Shown: positions 1-7,558 of the stretch, one piece after another
Layout of the letters: every line of letters starts with the position of its first letter
Numbering within the stretch: the stretch's first letter is position 1
Assembly: GCF_017814275.1 (NCBI RefSeq)
Contig: NZ_JAGIYQ010000010.1
Coordinates: 62,001 to 126,000, forward strand
Direction of reading: 5' to 3'
From: Gottfriedia endophytica
GTDB lineage: Bacteria > Bacillota > Bacilli > Bacillales > Bacillaceae_G
DNA length: 64,000 bases
Notes under the pieces: model-generated
Seen by the model: the letters and a program-made list of their open reading frames with translations, nothing else
The model's database searches: none
Told to the model about the DNA's origin: nothing
Program-made: the position numbers and the translations under genes

Positions 1-362
1 TTGATAGTAATAAAATTGTTCAAAATGGTCGTGAGGTATACAAGTGGGCAGTTACTACTGTTCCGATTGGAATGAATAAAGTCCTTGAAAATGCATCCAC
101 TCAAATTAATGAAGTAGATTGGTTTGTTCCACATAGTGCAAATTTAAGAATGATTGAATCAATCTGTGAAAAAAGTGACTTTCCAATCGAACGAACATTT
201 TATAGCTTAGTTGATTATGGAAATACGTCATCAGCAACAATTCCATTATCATTAGATAAAGGGGTTAGTGAAGGGAAACTCAAAAGAGGAGATAAAGTTT
301 TATTATATGGATTCGGTGGTGGGCTAGCTCAGGCTGGATTATTGATTAATTGGACAATTTAA
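1..362 (+). CDS. fabH: Beta-ketoacyl-ACP synthase III, C-terminal part (cut by window start)
   Basis: The open frame runs in from the left edge (codons in phase with position 3) and stops at 360-362, so only about 119 C-terminal residues are present. The visible part has the thiolase-fold hallmarks of FabH: VPHSANLRMIE with the catalytic His, NTSSATIPLSL with the catalytic Asn, and the terminal GFGGGLAQAGLL strand. FabH enzymes condense acyl-CoA with malonyl-ACP to start fatty acid synthesis in the cytosol; the active-site Cys lies outside the window. An internal ATG at 72 is not the real start, because the frame and family similarity continue upstream of it. A strong terminator follows directly. 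Bacilli often carry two FabH paralogues, and I cannot say which this is. Confidence 0.88.
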   Translation, partial: DSNKIVQNGREVYKWAVTTVPIGMNKVLENASTQINEVDWFVPHSANLRMIESICEKSDFPIERTFYSLVDYGNTSSATIPLSLDKGVSEGKLKRGDKVLLYGFGGGLAQAGLLINWTI

Positions 363-383
363 AAACAATACTTTCGTTTAATC

Positions 384-426
384 AGCAGACCAAGACTGTA
401 TTCTTTCAGCCTTGGTCTGCTTTTTG
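384..426 (+). terminator. Rho-independent terminator after fabH
   Basis: Ten-base arms at 385-394 and 411-420 (GCAGACCAAG / CTTGGTCTGC) are followed by five T residues. It lies 22 bases past the fabH stop. Confidence 0.85.
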
Positions 427-427
427 A

Positions 428-560
428 TTATACTTTGCAGTTCAGAAAATCGATCATGCGGAAGTTCGTTTCATCATTTCCTGCTAACCAGTAGGGTCTC
501 CAGATGGTTGGGGCACTGGCATATTTAGTGTTGTCCAGCCAAGGAAATGTAATCTGTATA
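428..560 (-). pseudogene. Possible 3' remnant of a lost gene
   Basis: On the minus strand an open frame without a start runs from about 560 down to a TAA at 428-430. Its translation looks protein-like, with several Trp and Tyr residues and segments such as TFPWLDNTKYAS and IWRPYWLAGND. It has no start codon or ribosome binding site, and upstream the sequence turns into the putative promoter of the next gene. It abuts the fabH terminator, as a convergent gene's 3' end would. I do not recognise the family. This is an inference from composition only, and it could be a chance open frame of about 43 codons. Confidence 0.28.
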
Positions 561-599
561 TGACATAATGTAAACTTTTTATGACATCATGCATATAAT
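559..599 (+). promoter_or_regulatory. Direct repeat, possible operator/promoter for the membrane protein-XRE pair
   Basis: TATGACATAATG (559-570) and TATGACATCATG (580-591) differ at one base and are 21 bp apart, two helical turns. The second copy runs into a TATAAT-like hexamer at 594-599. The spacing and position upstream of a gene pair that includes an XRE regulator suggest an autoregulatory operator. This is inference; no convincing -35 was identified. Confidence 0.4.
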
Positions 600-641
600 A
601 CTTTACCGGATGTAAAAGTGACCATACAGGAGGTGTAAAAC

Positions 642-1073
642 ATGACTTATCAGGAAAAGAAGAGCATCGGCGCCATCCTTATTTTCGGATCTTATTCCTT
701 GTACATGTACACGAGGTTTCCCGGTGGGGGCCTGGAGTCGGAAACATTTCGATATTGGGGTTCCTTCGTTCTCATCTTGACTTTGATTTCAATAGTCGCA
801 CATATCATTATCAGCATTATTTTTAACATCTTCTTTAGAATTACGACCAGGGAAAAGGAACCAACTTTTGCTGATGAACTGGATAAGTTAATTGACTTGA
901 AAGCAAATCGAAATTCTTTCTTTGTGTTTATTGTCGGCTTTCTTCTTGCAATGGGATCACTGGTCATCTATCAGCCGTCACAAGTAATGTTCATAATCCT
1001 AATCACTTCTGGATTCATTTCAGATGTGACCGGCTCCATTACAAAACTGTATCACTATCGGAGAGGAGTGTAA
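642..1073 (+). CDS. Small integral membrane protein paired with XRE regulator
   Basis: 143 residues with about four hydrophobic segments (roughly 9-25, 37-62, 90-108, 113-130) separated by a charged loop near residues 70-88. An AGGAGG site lies upstream of the ATG. It sits 8 bases from the XRE regulator at 1082, so the two are almost certainly co-transcribed. Small membrane protein/YozG-like HTH pairs are common in Firmicutes, where the regulator controls its own operon, but no biochemical role is clear. Base composition in the first 150 bases is noticeably more GC-rich than the surroundings, which may reflect transfer. Function not recognised. Confidence 0.75.
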   Translation: MTYQEKKSIGAILIFGSYSLYMYTRFPGGGLESETFRYWGSFVLILTLISIVAHIIISIIFNIFFRITTREKEPTFADELDKLIDLKANRNSFFVFIVGFLLAMGSLVIYQPSQVMFIILITSGFISDVTGSITKLYHYRRGV

Positions 1074-1081
1074 GGTGTACG

Positions 1082-1306
1082 ATGGGCAAAAATCTTGTCG
1101 GCAATCATATACGTAAATTACGATTCAATCATGATGAAATGACTCAGCAGCAATTGGCTGACAAGGTGGGCGTAACGAGACAAACAATATTGGCACTCGA
1201 AAAGGGAAACTACTCTCCATCCTTAGAACTGGCTTTTCGTATTGCTCTCGCCTTTAACTTACCATTGGAAGAGGTTTTCTTTTATGGTAACAGCATAAAG
1301 AAGTAA
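1082..1306 (+). CDS. XRE-family (YozG-like) HTH transcriptional regulator
   Basis: 74 residues made almost wholly of one HTH_3/Cro-C1 domain. Helices 2 and 3 are visible in QQQLADKVGVTRQTILALEKG, followed by YSPSLELAFRIALAFNLPLEEVF, the typical tail of the short YozG-like class. There is no ligand domain. It directly follows the membrane protein gene and most likely represses the pair, perhaps through the TATGACAT direct repeat at 559-591. The family assignment is safe; the target is inferred. Confidence 0.85.
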   Translation: MGKNLVGNHIRKLRFNHDEMTQQQLADKVGVTRQTILALEKGNYSPSLELAFRIALAFNLPLEEVFFYGNSIKK

Positions 1307-1334
1307 GAACTATGATTAAGAAAGGGGATAAAAA

Positions 1335-2036
1335 ATGATTTCAAACAAGAAAGCGGCACAAATTGTGGGAGTACTGTTTATACTTGCATCCGTTACGGCA
1401 ATAATAGGTCTTAATTTATACAATCCTATCCTAAAAAATCCCGACTATCTGATTCAAGGTTCCGAACACGCCAATCAGGTGATATTAGGAGCACTTATGG
1501 AGTTAATTCTTGTGGTATCGGTGATTGGTACTGCAACTACAATGTTTCCATTTTTAAGAAAGTATAATGAAACGATAGCACTTTGGCATGTTTGCTTTAG
1601 ATTTCTTGAAGGCATTATCATTACTGTTGGTGTAATTAGTGTACTGTCGCTATTGACATTAAGCCGTGAATTTGTAGAAACAGGAGCTCAGGATATCTCC
1701 TCTTTTCAAGCTTCAGGTATTTTATTAAAAGCAATACATGACTGGACATTTATGCTTGGTCCTCTTTTCATGCTAGGAATTAATACGATGATGTATAGTT
1801 ATATATTTTATAAATCCAAATTAATACCTAGATTTATATCCATCTTGGGGATGACAGGCGCAACAATGGTTTTTATTTGTGCCTTGTTAGTAATGTTCGG
1901 TGTAATTCAACAAATTTCTGTTATAGGTGGTATTTTAGCCTTACCAGTAGCAGCTAATGAAATGATTTTAGCAGTATGGCTTATCATTAAAGGATTCGAT
2001 GAATCTGCACTAGCTTCCATATCTACAAAAAAGTAA
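1335..2036 (+). CDS. DUF4386 family membrane protein
   Basis: 233 residues with about six membrane segments. It opens with NKKAAQIVGVLFILASVTAIIG and has the family pattern of long hydrophobic helices and a short polar region near residues 110-122 (TGAQDISSF). These features match the DUF4386 family, which is widespread in Bacillaceae and has no known function. An AAGGGG-type ribosome binding site precedes the ATG, and a bidirectional terminator follows. It may be read from the promoter of the preceding regulator pair, since only 28 bases separate them. Confidence 0.78.
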   Translation: MISNKKAAQIVGVLFILASVTAIIGLNLYNPILKNPDYLIQGSEHANQVILGALMELILVVSVIGTATTMFPFLRKYNETIALWHVCFRFLEGIIITVGVISVLSLLTLSREFVETGAQDISSFQASGILLKAIHDWTFMLGPLFMLGINTMMYSYIFYKSKLIPRFISILGMTGATMVFICALLVMFGVIQQISVIGGILALPVAANEMILAVWLIIKGFDESALASISTKK

Positions 2037-2083
2037 AATAAGCGGTAAAATTTTTGTTCAACTAACGCATGCATAAGTTCAAT

Positions 2084-2118
2084 AAAAAAAGGATCTTTTT
2101 TGGAAGATCCTTTTTTTG
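2084..2118. terminator. Bidirectional terminator between DUF4386 gene and dps
   Basis: Arms GGATCTT (2091-2097) and AAGATCC (2104-2110) are flanked by an A-run on the left and a T-run on the right, so the structure serves both converging transcripts. Confidence 0.82.
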
Positions 2119-2193
2119 CTGTTCGTCCGCGGAAAGGAAGCGGATTCTTGAGAATATCATCAATGTTGTTTAACAGAGATTTAAAATTAAAGA

Positions 2194-2631
2194 TTATCCT
2201 AAAAATGCTTTTAACATCCAAATGTGTTTTGTTAGTTCGCTACTAATCGCAAGAAGTTTGTCACTAATTATTTCTTCTGCAATTTCCATACCGTTTTGAA
2301 GTTCTATATTCATACTTGTGAAATCATTAATAATATCTTGTACCATTTCTTCAGCAGTGCTATTTCCAGTTGCTTCTGTAATACTAGAAATCTCTAAGTA
2401 CTCTTTCATTGTTGCAGAAGGACGAAATCCTTGCATTAAGGCAAGTTCAGCTAGTTCATCAATATGGGTACTTGCCTCATTATAAAGTTCTTCAAATTTT
2501 TCATGAAGGGTAAAGAAGTGAGGTCCTTTTACAAACCAGTGATAGTTGTGTAATTTAACGTATAATACATTCCAGTCAGCAATTTGTTTGTTTAATACAT
2601 CTTGAATATTTTTTGTAGTAGTTGTTGTCAT
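2194..2631 (-). CDS. dps: Dps-family DNA-protection / ferritin-like protein
   Basis: 145 residues, the usual Dps length. Dps proteins form a 12-subunit shell that oxidises and stores iron with peroxide and protects DNA during stress. The inter-subunit ferroxidase region is clear in [22 protein letters not shown], with the conserved His and Glu ligands, followed by [11 protein letters not shown]. The start is fixed by AGGAGG just upstream of the ATG. A near-perfect PerR box overlaps the promoter (2657-2671), which fits the peroxide control of mrgA/dps genes in bacilli. Single-gene unit. Confidence 0.92.
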   Translation of the reverse strand: MTTTTTKNIQDVLNKQIADWNVLYVKLHNYHWFVKGPHFFTLHEKFEELYNEASTHIDELAELALMQGFRPSATMKEYLEISSITEATGNSTAEEMVQDIINDFTSMNIELQNGMEIAEEIISDKLLAISSELTKHIWMLKAFLG

Positions 2632-2656
2632 TTTAATTTCCTCCTAAATAACTTAT

Positions 2657-2671
2657 TTATATTAATTATAA
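2657..2671 (-). promoter_or_regulatory. PerR box upstream of dps
   Basis: TTATATTAATTATAA matches the 7-1-7 PerR consensus TTATAATnATTATAA at 13 of 14 fixed positions. It lies 26-40 bases before the dps start codon, at the -10/+1 region, where PerR would block transcription until peroxide inactivates it. Confidence 0.75.
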
Positions 2672-2745
2672 TATAAGAATCATTATAATTAAGTAAGGTT
2701 TTTAATTTAAATTATTTAAATCAGGAAAAAATGCCCGATTTAAAA

Positions 2746-3906
2746 TTAATTTGAAATAGGCGTCAGATGTACAGTTTCTATATTTTGATCAACTACTTCT
2801 AGGTATTCCGAAATTAGCTGGTGGAAAATTGTATCCCAATTTTGAGTAGTTGCGTAGGCCCTTGCTTTTTTTGACATTGCTTCTAAAAATATTGGTTTAG
2901 TAAGGCAATCATCAATCGCCTGGCAAAATGAAGAAACATTTTTTGGTTCGCACAGAATGCCAGTTGAATAATCTCTAACGATTGTACGAACTCCACCAGA
3001 ATTTGCACAAATAACTGGTGTACCACACGCCATTGATTCAAGGACAACATTTCCAAATGTTTCTGTAGAAGAGGGGAAAATCATTAAATTACTAATACTA
3101 TAGATTTCCGTTAAAGCTTCTTTCTCAAGAAAACCAGTATAAATAATATTTGATTCACCTGTTTTTTTCATCAATTCATTTTTCTTTGGGCCATCGCCTG
3201 CTAGTATCCAAGTTACATCGTCCCCATAACGTAGTTTTGTATTTTGTATAATTAAAGCAAGTGTTTCTAAATCTTTTTCAGGTGCCATTCTACTAACAAA
3301 TGAAAGAATATATTTAGAGGTAATCTTATATTTTGAACGAATCGATGAAACATCTTCAATAGGATGAAAAAGGTCACAATCTACACCGTGCGTCCATATT
3401 GATAGATGCCGAAAGTTTTTTTCTTTTAATTCTTCTAAGGTGTCTTTTGATGGAACAAAAGTTTTTTGAAAGGACTGGTGAAACCATTTCAAATAGCGCC
3501 ATATGATATCTCTAAGAAATTCAAGTTTGTAATATTGTAAATAAGAATGAAAGTTTGTGTGAAAGGATCCTACTATAGGAATTCCTAGCTTTTTTGAAAG
3601 TGAAAGTCCACATAATCCAATCGAAAACGGAGTTGCAATATGAACTAGATCGGGATTAAATTCAATTAATCTCTTTTTCAATCTCTTTAGATTCGGTAAA
3701 GCGATTTTACAGTCAGGATATAACTTAAATGGAATACTTTTTATTGGAAATATATTTGGTGAATTCATGGAAAGCTTATCATCATGCGGAACCACAATCA
3801 GATAGTCTATTCCGGACTTTTCTAAATAATTCGTTAAGAGATTCAATGTTTTTGAGACACCATTAATTTGAGGTAAGTACGTATCGGTAAATATAACAAT
3901 CTTCAT
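2746..3906 (-). CDS. GT4-family glycosyltransferase
   Basis: 386 residues with the two-domain GT-B fold. The N-terminal acceptor domain opens with KIVIFTDTYLPQINGVSKTL, typical of GT4 enzymes of the diacylglycerol or mannosyl transferase type. The C-terminal nucleotide-sugar domain carries SSTETFGNVVLESMACGTPV with the conserved E-x7-E pair. A GGGGTGA site supports the ATG at 3906. It has no signal peptide, so it acts at the inner face of the membrane. It likely adds a hexose from a nucleotide sugar to a lipid or polysaccharide acceptor. The neighbours give no hint of the pathway, and there is no partner gene. Confidence 0.8.
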   Translation of the reverse strand: MKIVIFTDTYLPQINGVSKTLNLLTNYLEKSGIDYLIVVPHDDKLSMNSPNIFPIKSIPFKLYPDCKIALPNLKRLKKRLIEFNPDLVHIATPFSIGLCGLSLSKKLGIPIVGSFHTNFHSYLQYYKLEFLRDIIWRYLKWFHQSFQKTFVPSKDTLEELKEKNFRHLSIWTHGVDCDLFHPIEDVSSIRSKYKITSKYILSFVSRMAPEKDLETLALIIQNTKLRYGDDVTWILAGDGPKKNELMKKTGESNIIYTGFLEKEALTEIYSISNLMIFPSSTETFGNVVLESMACGTPVICANSGGVRTIVRDYSTGILCEPKNVSSFCQAIDDCLTKPIFLEAMSKKARAYATTQNWDTIFHQLISEYLEVVDQNIETVHLTPISN

Positions 3907-3970
3907 GAGTTCACCCCTATTAGAATAAAATTGAAAAGAGTAGAGTTTTTAAATTAGCTTTTTTCAAAAA

Positions 3971-4180
3971 AGATAGTTGCTTTTAGGTTTTGTAATTTAA
4001 AAGGCAGAAGTTGATTGGAACGGAAGAGTGCCCAGGCTTCTGTGGGAGATGCGGGAAGGCTGAGACCCCACAGGAGCGTATGCGACGAGGAGGCTCAGCT
4101 CACGCCCCAAGGAAAGCGAGCACCCTGGAGTGGAAATCAACTTACACATACTGAAATAGCAACAATGTATACGAAAACAG
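3971..4180 (+). repeat. Dispersed GC-rich repeat, copy 1 (subfamily A)
   Basis: Full-length copy. Outer arm GTTGATTGGAACGG near 4009, core with GGCTGAG ... GAGGAGGCTCAGC, tail GAAATAGCAACAATG then TATACGAAAAC. It fills the gap between the glycosyltransferase and the ytoA terminator. Short open frames on both strands here match frames in the other copies and are not genes. Confidence 0.93.
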
Positions 4181-4362
4181 CAAAATTTTATCATTTGAAT
4201 AATAATGTAAGGTATTAGTATTTATTTGAATAATTCAAAGGAACCTGTTTCACTTTATCAAAAATAAATAAATTAATATTTCTTAATTTTCAGTATAAAT
4301 AAGAAATGTGGATAGAATACGAAGAAAGTGTAAAAGAAGTGTAATGATTATTAAATTAAATG
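4181..4362. other. AT-rich spacer
   Basis: Apart from its AT-richness I see no gene, hairpin or promoter that can be supported between the repeat and the ytoA terminator. Confidence 0.5.
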
Positions 4363-4411
4363 AAAAGGCTACCATTATTAAGTAATATACACTTAATAAC
4401 AGTAGCCTTTA
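4363..4411 (-). terminator. Terminator of ytoA
   Basis: Long hairpin with nearly complementary arms: AAAGGCTAC plus TTATTAAGT on the left, ACTTAATAA plus GTAGCCTTT on the right. On the minus strand it ends in TTTT. Confidence 0.75.
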
Positions 4412-4414
4412 AAA

Positions 4415-4945
4415 CTATTTATTGTTATGTAATTCCATTTCAACTTCTTTATAATATTGTCCTTTTTCAACATATTCTCTTCGAATACGATTCATGTCTT
4501 CAATATCTTCCTTCGTTAATTCACGAATTACTTTTGCAGGTCTTCCGAATGCTAAAGTATTCGGTGGAATTACTTTTCCTTGAGGAATAAGACTTCCAGC
4601 ACCAATCATTGCACCTTCACCAATTTCAGCACGATCTAATACGATCGTTCCCATCCCCACTAAAGCGTTTTTTCGAATAATCGAACTGTGAAGAATAACA
4701 CTATGTCCGATTGTTACACCATCTTCAATAATTAATGGATTGTTAGGACTTTGATGAAGAACGCTTAAATCTTGAATGTTTACATCATTTCCGATAATTG
4801 TATTACTTACATCCCCTCGAATGACAGCACCGAAAAAAACACTACTACGTTCACCAATTGTAACGTCTCCAGTAACAGTTGCGCTAGAAGCAATAAATGC
4901 ACTAGAGGAAATTTTTGGTTGTACCCCTTTATATGGTAAAATCAT
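4415..4945 (-). CDS. ytoA: Gamma-carbonic-anhydrase-like hexapeptide-repeat protein YtoA
   Basis: 176 residues built from left-handed beta-helix hexapeptide repeats, seen as recurring I/V-G-x-x-x stretches such as VTIGERSSVFFGAVIRGD and AEIGEGAMIGAGSLIPQG. Conserved metal-site His residues appear in SVLHQSP and TIGHSVILHS, and the C-terminus is a charged helix. These features place it with gamma-class carbonic anhydrases of the YtoA/YrdA type, cytosolic trimers that bind a metal between subunits. Carbonic anhydrase activity is not assured for this subgroup. GGAGG upstream supports the ATG. It is transcribed divergently from ytpB, a near neighbour in B. subtilis as well. Confidence 0.88.
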   Translation of the reverse strand: MILPYKGVQPKISSSAFIASSATVTGDVTIGERSSVFFGAVIRGDVSNTIIGNDVNIQDLSVLHQSPNNPLIIEDGVTIGHSVILHSSIIRKNALVGMGTIVLDRAEIGEGAMIGAGSLIPQGKVIPPNTLAFGRPAKVIRELTKEDIEDMNRIRREYVEKGQYYKEVEMELHNNK

Positions 4946-5039
4946 ATTATACCTCCATGAAAAATTTCTTTACCTAATTAAAGTATAACATGAGAGAAGT
5001 TTCTTATTTACAAAAACTAGAGGGGAGTGGTCAGTTGAG

Positions 5040-6104
5040 ATGTCATTGCCTACAAATTCAATACAACTAATGCCGAAAGTATATAAGAAGGTATTTCCTA
5101 CAGTACATAAAGAACTTAATTTTTGGAAGAACGAAGCAAATACTATCCCAGATCCTGAATTAAAAAAACAAGCACTAATGAGCATTCAACATAAAACATT
5201 CCACTGTGAGGGAGGAAGCATCTTATCTCTCGTCTCTGAAGAGAAAATGGATCTGATTATTCAGTTCATTGTTGCGTACCAAACGATTAGTGACTATCTA
5301 GATAATCTATGTGACAGAAGTACTTCACTTGACCCAGCCGATTTTAAAGCGTTACATGAATCAATGATGGATGCAGTTGGATTAACAAATTCAACTCAAA
5401 ATTATTATCGTTTTCGTGAGGAACAGGATGATAATGAGTATTTAAAAAAACTTGTGAAAACGTGTCAAGATGTTTTGAAACAAGCTCCTCACTATGAAAT
5501 CATCAGGCCATATTTACTTGAACTAGCAGATTATTATTGCAAGCTACAAATACATAAGCATGTACAAAAAAGTGAAAGAGAACAGAGACTAATAGATTGG
5601 TTTGAACCATATAAAAATAAATTTTCTGATTTGACATGGTATGAATTTTCAGCATGTGCTGGTTCCACTTTAGGGATCTTCTGCCTTGTCTCTTATGCTT
5701 TTAATGAAGAGTTAAGTTCTGAATTTTTTCACGAAATATATAAAAGCTACTTTCCATATGTTCAAGGTCTACATATTTTACTTGATTACGTTATTGATCA
5801 AAATGAAGATATTGAAGGTGGAGATTTAAACTTTTGTAGTTACTACGAATCGAAGGAATTAATGATTGAACGAGTAAAGTATTTTGCAGAGCAAAGTGAC
5901 AAATCTTTAAAAATACTGCAAGACTATCGTTTCCATCGTTTAATTATTCGAGGATTACTTGGAATTTATTTAGCAGATGAAAAAATGTCGGGTACAAAAG
6001 AAGATAGGAAAATAAGAAATCAAATTGTAAAATGCGGTGGGTTAACATCATACTTTTTTTATCGAAATGCTAGAATCTATTTTAAAATTAAAAAACGTGC
6101 ATAA
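5040..6104 (+). CDS. ytpB: Tetraprenyl-beta-curcumene synthase YtpB
   Basis: 354 residues, matching the DUF2600/YtpB family. In B. subtilis YtpB cyclises the C35 tetraprenyl diphosphate to tetraprenyl-beta-curcumene, the precursor of sesquarterpenes. The sequence is all-helical, with an acidic patch in QTISDYLDNLCDRS that fits the Asp-rich diphosphate-binding site of large terpene cyclases. It also has a second acid-rich stretch, LLDYVIDQNEDIEGGDLNF. A GTG-poor but clear GGGGAG site lies before the ATG. The bidirectional hairpin at 6112-6137 ends the unit. The partner prenyltransferase gene is not in the window. Confidence 0.88.
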   Translation: MSLPTNSIQLMPKVYKKVFPTVHKELNFWKNEANTIPDPELKKQALMSIQHKTFHCEGGSILSLVSEEKMDLIIQFIVAYQTISDYLDNLCDRSTSLDPADFKALHESMMDAVGLTNSTQNYYRFREEQDDNEYLKKLVKTCQDVLKQAPHYEIIRPYLLELADYYCKLQIHKHVQKSEREQRLIDWFEPYKNKFSDLTWYEFSACAGSTLGIFCLVSYAFNEELSSEFFHEIYKSYFPYVQGLHILLDYVIDQNEDIEGGDLNFCSYYESKELMIERVKYFAEQSDKSLKILQDYRFHRLIIRGLLGIYLADEKMSGTKEDRKIRNQIVKCGGLTSYFFYRNARIYFKIKKRA

Positions 6105-6109
6105 AAAGA

Positions 6110-6146
6110 AGGGAGCTGTCTTGGTTAGGACAGCTCCATTTCTTTA
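6110..6146. terminator. Bidirectional terminator between ytpB and the antiporter gene
   Basis: Nine-base arms GGAGCTGTC (6112-6120) and GACAGCTCC (6129-6137) with T-rich flanks on the plus side. Confidence 0.78.
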
Positions 6147-6151
6147 GTAAA

Positions 6152-7297
6152 CTAGCTCGCTAGTTCATTTTTTGACTGGCTAAAAAATTTTTTCATTAAA
6201 GGCGGAGTTGCAATAGTTGTAATTAATACGACAATGACCATGACTGTAAATAACTCTTCACTTAATAAATGATTTTGGATACCTGATGAAGCAATAATTA
6301 ATGCGACCTCACCACGTGATACCATTGCAGAACCAATTCCTAAAGAACTCTTAGTATTGAAACCCGCTAATTTTGCTCCTAGTGCGCCTCCTACTAATTT
6401 TGACAAAATCGCAATGATGCTTAGAATAACGATCGTCCAAATTTTATCAGTTATTCCTGTGAAATTAACTGAAACGCCAATAAGTGTAAAGAATACAGGG
6501 ACAAAAATTGAATAGGCAATTGTTTCTACTTTTTCAGTCACTTCTTGCTGATATTTTGTTACGGAAACGGACACCCCTGCAATATAAGCACCGATAATTG
6601 GTGCAATTCCTGCTTTGTCAGCAAAAGTAGCGAATAAAAAACAAATGATTAATGCAGCTGAAATAACGGTTTCTGAAACCTGAAGTTTGACAAATCGATT
6701 AAGAACCCAAGGGACAACCTTCCATCCAAGAGCAATTGCAATCGCAAAGAAAGCGAATTTTTTTAAGATAACTGTTGTTAAATTAACATCTCCACCAGAG
6801 AGGCTCATAACAAAAGCAAGTGCGATAATGACTAACACATCATCTATCACTGCTGCACCAAGAATAGTTGCACCTTCCTTAGTTTTTAATTGACCCATCT
6901 CCTTCAGTGCTGCAACTGAAATACTTACACTTGTAGCGGAAAGTAATAATCCTAAGAAGATTGACTCGAATGTAGATAAGCTCATTGTAATTCCAGCTAA
7001 ATAACCTAAAAACATTGGAAGAATAATACCTAACACACCTACATAAGAAGACGCTTTTCCAGTTCGCTTGAATTCTTTAACATCTGTTTCAAGTCCAGCA
7101 AGAAACATTAATAAAATGACACCAATTTCACTAATTTCGTTTAAAACTTCAGTATTTGTAATCAGTCCTAGAACAGCAGGGCCAAGAATAATTCCAATTA
7201 ATAATTTCCCTAAAACTGACGGCTGACCAAGCTTAACACTAAGGTCACCTGCAATTTTAGATGCTAGTAAAATAATTGCTAATTTGAAGATAAGCAT
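6152..7297 (-). CDS. CPA2-family cation:proton antiporter
   Basis: 381 residues with about 12 membrane segments and the Na+/H+ exchanger fold. Clear signatures are KLGQPSVLGKLLIGIILGP near the N-terminus, the TSVSISVAALKEMGQLKTKEG helix, the AAVIDDVLVIIALAF helix with paired acidic residues for ion binding, and SRGEVALIIASSG near the C-terminus. It exchanges K+ or Na+ for H+ across the membrane. There is no regulatory nucleotide-binding domain, so control may come from elsewhere. I chose the ATG at 7297 because AAAGGTGG lies at the right distance. The frame stays open 12 codons further upstream, but without a site. Confidence 0.88.
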   Translation of the reverse strand: MLIFKLAIILLASKIAGDLSVKLGQPSVLGKLLIGIILGPAVLGLITNTEVLNEISEIGVILLMFLAGLETDVKEFKRTGKASSYVGVLGIILPMFLGYLAGITMSLSTFESIFLGLLLSATSVSISVAALKEMGQLKTKEGATILGAAVIDDVLVIIALAFVMSLSGGDVNLTTVILKKFAFFAIAIALGWKVVPWVLNRFVKLQVSETVISAALIICFLFATFADKAGIAPIIGAYIAGVSVSVTKYQQEVTEKVETIAYSIFVPVFFTLIGVSVNFTGITDKIWTIVILSIIAILSKLVGGALGAKLAGFNTKSSLGIGSAMVSRGEVALIIASSGIQNHLLSEELFTVMVIVVLITTIATPPLMKKFFSQSKNELAS

Positions 7298-7338
7298 AGG
7301 GGTAAAACCACCTTTCATTTCTATTATTTGCACAAAAA

Positions 7339-7396
7339 GAGCCTGTTACTACGAGTAAATTACAAAAAGACATAATTTACCCGTAGTGACAGGCTC
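7339..7396 (-). terminator. Long hairpin before the antiporter gene: terminator or leader attenuator
   Basis: Arms of 24 bases (7339-7362 and 7373-7396) pair almost perfectly and on the minus strand end in CTCTTTTTG. The simplest reading is the terminator of the MmpL gene upstream. The hairpin ends only 42 bases before the antiporter start, so read-through control is also possible. Confidence 0.6.
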
Positions 7397-7558
7397 CTCC
7401 AGTTAAAGCATTCAGTTATATATAGTTTATTATAGATTAATTTTTTCATAATCACAAGATATGGTGATTCCTATTTTACGATCTTAAGAGTACCAATTAA
7501 TGGGATAAAGAATGAAAAAAGAAGTTCGAATATAGTTATTCAATCTTCTTCTACTACA

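Noticed and set aside
4015-4218. Arginine-rich open frames of 60-80 codons in repeat copies (also near 19241, 30904, 49602, 53963)
   Set aside because: They lie in the dispersed repeat, differ in reading frame and stop between copies, and change with structure-preserving substitutions, so they are not proteins.
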